Assembly: GCA_029762755.1 (NCBI GenBank)
Contig: JARVGH010000001.1
Coordinates: 372,001-436,000, forward strand
DNA length: 64,000 nt
Direction: 5' to 3'
Source: Candidatus Bathyarchaeum tardum
GTDB lineage: Archaea > Thermoproteota > Bathyarchaeia > Bathyarchaeales > Bathyarchaeaceae
Made by a program: the position numbers and the translations under genes. Shown one piece after another: positions 59,986-64,000 of this stretch. How positions within the stretch are numbered: the stretch's first letter is position 1; every line of letters starts with the position of its first letter. The notes beneath the pieces were generated by a model. That model did no database searches and had not been told where the DNA came from. It saw only the letters and a program-made list of their open reading frames with translations.

Positions 59986-61317
59986 ATGTTAAAACTAAAG
60001 CTCGTTACATCGGCAATTCTGGCCATATTGCTTGTATCCCTTATACTAGGTACTAGCTGTTATTTTATTCCCAATCAAGAAATACCTCCATCGAAACTAT
60101 CTCAAGTCGTGTTCACTGTCCATATTTCTGTAGATCTTTCCCGTATCTATATTGAAAGTGATGGAACGATATGTCCCGCAGATGCACCTTTAGCACGAAG
60201 TGGGGATTTTTATTTTTTCACAGACGATATAATTAACAACACAATAGAAATTCAGAAGGATGATATAATACTCGATGGCGCACAACATTCCCTTAGGGGT
60301 CGTATAGAACCCTGTGAAGTCATTGGTGAGGAGGCCATATATTTTTCAAATGTATCAAATATTACTATCCAAAATATAAATATTGAACAATTTTCTAAAG
60401 GTATTGTAGTTCAGAATTGTTCAAACATTTTAATAAAAAATAATAAAATGCATGATATCCGTTCAACAGCAATTGACATGGACTCATCCTATTTAGTCGG
60501 TATTATTGGAAACAGCATATGTAATGTTAGTGAAGCAATTAAAATCGATGACCCAAATGGTAATGTTCAAGCATTAAATTACACTATTTCCGAAAACAAA
60601 TTTGAACTTTGCATCTCGGGGATCCAAATATTTTCTGGAAAATACGCCAGCATTACAACCAATTATTTTAGTAATGTCGTTAATCCCATAACGGTAGCAT
60701 CCAACCTAACTTTGATTGCACGAAATACCCTAGTTTATGGTATCAATGGAATTGCTATTGGAGGAAAATATTTTGGTATGAATGGAAACGGTTCAGGGGG
60801 CTCAGATTGTTTAATCATCGGAAACAAAATTGAAAACTTCACGGAATCAGGCATTCGTTTTAACATTGGTATTAATAACATTGTTTATGGAAACATAATA
60901 ATTGATAACAAATATGGAATTGCCCTTAATCTTGGTGGAGATGTTCTTGGGTCTTGGAAAGTGGAAAACAATACTATCTATCAGAATAATTTCATAAACA
61001 ACATGCACGATGTCTTTATCGGCGTACCTGACTGCAAGAATGATTGGGACAATGGTGAAAAAGGTAACTATTGGAGCAACTTCAAAGGTTCTGACGTCAA
61101 CAACGATGGAATAAGTGAGATTTCCTATGTCATAAGTAATGGTAACATAGACAGATACCCACTTATGAAGCCAATTGAAGATTTAACGGAACAATCTCTG
61201 TCAGGGCATTTTTTCGCTTTATTTCTAGGTTTAGGGGTCATATTGTCTCTATTGATTATGTTGGGAATAACCTTTTACTTTAAGAACAAACAAGGAAAAA
61301 CAATAGTACACCTTTAG
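59986..61317 (+). CDS. NosD-like parallel beta-helix membrane-anchored protein
   Basis: A 443-residue protein started at ATG 59986 (MLKLKLVTSAILAILLV); TTG 59965 is less likely given the TATA position. After a signal or anchor helix (5-25), a parallel beta-helix runs from about 80 to 355 with NITIQNINIEQFSKGIVVQN, NILIKNNKMH and NNIVYGNIII turns, ending in the NYWSNFKGSDVNNDGISE motif typical of NosD proteins. A C-terminal membrane helix (about 410-432) and a basic tail follow. It is probably a surface polysaccharide-binding or periplasmic-type protein. Confidence 0.75.
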   Translation: MLKLKLVTSAILAILLVSLILGTSCYFIPNQEIPPSKLSQVVFTVHISVDLSRIYIESDGTICPADAPLARSGDFYFFTDDIINNTIEIQKDDIILDGAQHSLRGRIEPCEVIGEEAIYFSNVSNITIQNINIEQFSKGIVVQNCSNILIKNNKMHDIRSTAIDMDSSYLVGIIGNSICNVSEAIKIDDPNGNVQALNYTISENKFELCISGIQIFSGKYASITTNYFSNVVNPITVASNLTLIARNTLVYGINGIAIGGKYFGMNGNGSGGSDCLIIGNKIENFTESGIRFNIGINNIVYGNIIIDNKYGIALNLGGDVLGSWKVENNTIYQNNFINNMHDVFIGVPDCKNDWDNGEKGNYWSNFKGSDVNNDGISEISYVISNGNIDRYPLMKPIEDLTEQSLSGHFFALFLGLGVILSLLIMLGITFYFKNKQGKTIVHL

Positions 61318-61509
61318 TCATTCACACTTCTGTGTGGTATATATCTATACTAATACTAGTTCTATGTTGAAAACAATCTTCTTTTCTGAAATTTACTGCA
61401 TCCCCCACAAAGATTGCCAAAGGTTCACACGAACCTAGCACTTTGGTCAAACTTTCTTGACAAAAACCCTCTTAATTGAAGTGTTTAGAAGTTATTTAGT
61501 GGAGTCTAT

Positions 61510-62784
61510 ATGCCCTTTCAGAAACCGTTTCTTTCAACTTTGTTGTTTATTTTAATCAGTATATTCTTTGTTAGTTATGTTGGGGCTTCTTCTGTAGGTT
61601 GGAGTCAAACATTTGGAACTGAAGATGCGACAATGCCTTTTTCTTTGATTGAGACACTTGATGGCGGGTATGCAATAGCAGGTGGTGTACAGGCTCTTGG
61701 TGTTAGTTATGATTTTTGTTTAGTTAAAACATATGGAAATGGCAGTATGCAATGGATCAATTCCTATGGCGGAAACAGTTATGATATGGCTCATTCGTTG
61801 GTTTCAACATCTGATGGTGGATACGCTCTAGTTGGATACACCGAATCTTTTGGTGCGGGCGGTCCAGATTTTTTGTTAGTTAAAACTGATTCAAAGGGAA
61901 GTATGCTCTGGAACCGGACTTATGGGGGATCAGAATGGGATGTGGCTTACTCGCTGGTTGAAACCTCTGATGGCGGATTTATGATAGCTGGTTATACTAA
62001 ATCATTTGGGGTTGAAAATTCTGATTTATGGTTAGTTAAAACGGATGCAAATGGAATTATGGAATGGAACCGGAATTTGGGGGGCGCAGCAAATGATGTT
62101 GCTTATTCTTTGATTAAGAGTTCAGAAGGAGGGTATGCGATAGCTGGTAGTACCCAATCTTTTGGAGCTGGAGGTTTTGATTGTTGGCTGATAAAAACTG
62201 ACTCAAATGGAATTGTCCATTGGAATCAAACATATGGCGGATTAGGTGACGACCATGCATTTTCTTTGGTTGAGACATCTGACGGTGGATACGCCTTAGC
62301 TGGCATGACCGAGTCTTTTGGTGCTGGAAAAGCTGATGTTTGGCTAATTAAAGCTGACATTCACGGAAATATGGAGTGGAACCAAACATATGGTGGAGTA
62401 GAAAATGACGAGGCTAATTCGTTAATTCAAACCTCTGACGGCGGATATGCTCTAGCGGGTTACAAAACAAAGGCGGATGCAACAGCTGATCCTTTTCATG
62501 TTGAAGATTTTTGGTTAATCAAAACTGATGGGTCAGGAAAATTAGAATGGAACCAAACATACGGAGATGAATGGGATGAAAGGGCACAATCCATCATTGA
62601 AACATCTGATGGCGGATTCGCCCTGGCTGGATACTCATTATCTGGTCCACCTGGGGGCGACATGAAATTCTTAGCAATAAAAACCAACCAACAGGGCATA
62701 ATTCCCGAATTTGCTTCATGGACTATTTTTCCTTTGTTTTTGACTGGTGTTCTTGTAGTTGTAATATTAAGGAAAAAACTCTAA
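61510..62784 (+). CDS. Secreted seven-repeat (delta-60/beta-propeller-like) protein with PEF-type C terminus
   Basis: A 424-residue protein with a signal peptide (1-26) and seven repeats of about 51 residues, each containing an ET/S-SDGGYALAG turn and a (W/D)LVKTDxNGxMxWN-TYGG strand. Seven such repeats suggest a seven-bladed beta-propeller. The sixth repeat has a ~15-residue insert. The C terminus IIPEFASWTIFPLFLTGVLV then RKKL matches the PEF-type sorting signal recognised by archaeosortase-like enzymes, inferred from known archaea. GTGG-start spacing is poor; ATG 61510 follows GTGGAG (61500-61505). Confidence 0.72.
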   Translation: MPFQKPFLSTLLFILISIFFVSYVGASSVGWSQTFGTEDATMPFSLIETLDGGYAIAGGVQALGVSYDFCLVKTYGNGSMQWINSYGGNSYDMAHSLVSTSDGGYALVGYTESFGAGGPDFLLVKTDSKGSMLWNRTYGGSEWDVAYSLVETSDGGFMIAGYTKSFGVENSDLWLVKTDANGIMEWNRNLGGAANDVAYSLIKSSEGGYAIAGSTQSFGAGGFDCWLIKTDSNGIVHWNQTYGGLGDDHAFSLVETSDGGYALAGMTESFGAGKADVWLIKADIHGNMEWNQTYGGVENDEANSLIQTSDGGYALAGYKTKADATADPFHVEDFWLIKTDGSGKLEWNQTYGDEWDERAQSIIETSDGGFALAGYSLSGPPGGDMKFLAIKTNQQGIIPEFASWTIFPLFLTGVLVVVILRKKL

Positions 62785-62895
62785 CGTATTCTTTCTTGTA
62801 TACCATGTCAAAGTCCAATGCTATTTTCAATCCCTCGAGAAGATGAATCCATATACAAATCCGTCTAAAAACAAACAACAAAACCAGATGACACA

Positions 62896-62970
62896 CGCCT
62901 CATTGGCTCGGTCAGGTAGAGCGGTCGCCTTATGCTGTTGGTCGTAAGATCAAATCCCACTTAGGAATGC
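62896..62970 (+). pseudogene. Degenerate tRNA-Thr copy (pseudo-tRNA)
   Basis: Aligned by hand, this 75-nt sequence matches tRNA-Thr(TGT) at about two thirds of positions, including GCCTC, TAGAGCGG, CTGTTGGTCG and GATCAAATCCC with the unusual A54. The acceptor and T stems no longer pair, and the anticodon loop is shortened. The ~45 bp upstream (62851-62895) also resembles the tRNA-Thr(TGT) upstream region (57885-57931). It is a decayed duplicate, not a working gene. Confidence 0.8.
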
Positions 62971-62997
62971 ATTAAAATAATGTCAAAAACGCAGTTT

Positions 62998-63510
62998 TCA
63001 TTTGGTAAAAAAACGTCCAATTATAATGTTTAGATTATTATCATAATTTTCACGGTTACCAACATATTCTGTTAACTTTCCTCGGGTAATAATTTCCTTT
63101 CTTGATAAATTTGTTTTTGTGATGCACAATTGAATGTCTTGAAGGTCTCTGTCATTTGATCGACCTATCTTTGTGACTATAATGTCAACAGGGTTTAATG
63201 CTAATAATTCGATATTTTCATATTCTTTGATCTTTACACTTTTTTGCATATAATCTGAAGGAAGAATTTGAGAAAATATTATTCCATCATCCCAAACATC
63301 GATTTTTAGACCATGCGGTATGTTTGATACTGCTTTTTCGTATTCGTCTCGGTTTTCAGATGGAATTGTAAAATCAATATCTATTGTTGAGGATTTTAGG
63401 TCTAAAAGAGTCATAGCTGTTCCTCCAACTGCTACAAGAGTAATTTTTTTCTCTAACTCTTTATCAAGTACCTCTAGGAAATCAAATAAACTTGTTTTGT
63501 CAAGTGACAT
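62998..63510 (-). CDS. Nucleotidyltransferase-like protein (DUF6036-type)
   Basis: A 170-residue protein with the minimal nucleotidyltransferase pattern: GGTAMTLLDL and then TIDIDF (two acidic residues in hDhDh order) at about residues 29-48. A charged alpha/beta region follows. Similar proteins occur in toxin-antitoxin or abortive-infection-type pairs. It overlaps the upstream gene by 11 nt on the same strand. It may transfer nucleotides to RNA or protein. Activity is inferred. Confidence 0.65.
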   Translation of the reverse strand: MSLDKTSLFDFLEVLDKELEKKITLVAVGGTAMTLLDLKSSTIDIDFTIPSENRDEYEKAVSNIPHGLKIDVWDDGIIFSQILPSDYMQKSVKIKEYENIELLALNPVDIIVTKIGRSNDRDLQDIQLCITKTNLSRKEIITRGKLTEYVGNRENYDNNLNIIIGRFFTK

Positions 63511-64000
63511 TGTAAAGCTTCATTTTTTCTATTATGTCTTGTTTGTTTGTTGGAGTCTCTTTAATTTGTAAACTATCAAATATTTCGATAGTTTTTATGA
63601 TTTCATTTTCTGGTTTTATTTCTTTAATTGCTTTAAGTAAACCTAATAGTTTTTCGGATGTATGAAATTTCTGACAAAGGAATATCAAAAGATTTGCATC
63701 AAACTTGTTTTTAGAAATTATTATGGGTATTGCCTCAAAAAGTCTAAAATCGTTTCGAAGTAACATTGCCATTATAATGTATTCAATGCAAATTTTTTTT
63801 CCCGATCCAATTTCCCAACCAAATTCTTTATACCCACATCGATTAAGGTTGTAAAATAAATCAGTGTCAGAAATTTTGGTAGGTTTTAGTTCGTCCATAA
63901 CCGTTCTAATTTTAGATTTTTCTTTAATTGATTTTATTTCTCTCCAGAATGATTGAGGACAAAAAAGATTCAAAATGTGTGGTAGAAATTCTCTGATGGG
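63500..64000 (-). CDS. Hypothetical partner of the nucleotidyltransferase gene, cut by window edge
   Basis: The frame is open to the last base, so the gene probably begins beyond the window. The visible ~165 residues are helical with many Ile, Leu, Lys (EYIIMAMLLRNDFRLFEAIP), and I cannot assign a family. Its end overlaps the nucleotidyltransferase start by 11 nt, which indicates coupling. In toxin-antitoxin pairs one small partner often precedes a nucleotidyltransferase; the role here is inferred from this arrangement only. Confidence 0.5.
   Translation of the reverse strand, partial: PIREFLPHILNLFCPQSFWREIKSIKEKSKIRTVMDELKPTKISDTDLFYNLNRCGYKEFGWEIGSGKKICIEYIIMAMLLRNDFRLFEAIPIIISKNKFDANLLIFLCQKFHTSEKLLGLLKAIKEIKPENEIIKTIEIFDSLQIKETPTNKQDIIEKMKLYNVT

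Noticed and set aside
57932-62970. Typical tRNA-integrated element with an att site
   Set aside because: No integrase gene is seen, and the far copy is almost full length and diverged rather than a short identical 3' fragment. Only an old event remains possible.

Overview
This 64 kb window is archaeal and most likely comes from an uncultured member of the TACK group, probably Bathyarchaeia; that placement is inferred and no marker-gene tree could be run. The archaeal signs are direct: the ribosomal genes include eS4, eL32, eL19 and the RNase P subunit Rpp29 in archaeal order. There are also Alba, aIF1A, a type III (archaeal) prepilin peptidase, an EMC3/YidC-like protein beside SecY, TATA-box promoters, and many TTG and GTG starts. 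Base composition is AT-rich.

Layout. (1) 1-2486: a P-loop kinase cut by the window edge, a PHP phosphoesterase and an aminoglycoside-phosphotransferase-like kinase. (2) 2685-15112: a ribosomal protein cluster from uL22 to uL15, interrupted by an Hsp20 gene, followed by secY, an EMC3-like gene and cytidylate kinase. uS3 and uL5 carry long charged low-complexity extensions. (3) 15128-24293: a small protein kinase, a SAM hydrolase-like enzyme, rhomboid, a TrmB-type regulator, a P2-type ATPase with Na,K-ATPase-like membrane residues, a GNAT acetyltransferase and two PRC-barrel proteins. (4) 24746-28766, minus strand: an ABC-2 exporter operon continuing into ogt and nadM. (5) 29095-39859: a seven-gene secretion or pilus operon (GspE/TadA-type ATPase, TadC-type membrane platform, four pilin-like proteins, and a 1173-residue surface protein). 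(6) 40106-45126: uppP, aIF1A, alba, a DNA-binding protein, then a separate pilin gene next to the prepilin peptidase gene. (7) 45334-53782: a large PQQ-propeller surface protein, two Nudix hydrolases, a MetE-like methyltransferase, thiL and a parallel beta-helix surface protein. (8) 53942-64000: two tRNA-Thr genes (CGT and TGT anticodons), a decayed third tRNA-Thr copy, an Lrp-type regulator divergent from GTP-type PEP carboxykinase, several secreted or anchored proteins, and a nucleotidyltransferase gene pair at the window edge.

How the genes fit together. The left third is translation and protein-export housekeeping. The middle is devoted to the cell surface: an ATPase and membrane platform that would assemble pilin-like subunits, a peptidase that would process them, and large anchored beta-rich proteins. 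The best candidate for an undescribed system is the 29-40 kb pilus-like locus. Its pilin-like proteins have very short or absent leaders and an acidic residue near the start of the hydrophobic segment, and its last gene encodes a giant adhesin-like subunit. Other unexplained structures are a 12-bp-stem hairpin with a G6-TA-G6 loop (54250-54288), a cluster of five ~15-bp repeats with small hairpins (48063-48582), and the tRNA-Thr duplication. I saw no CRISPR array, transposase or integrase.
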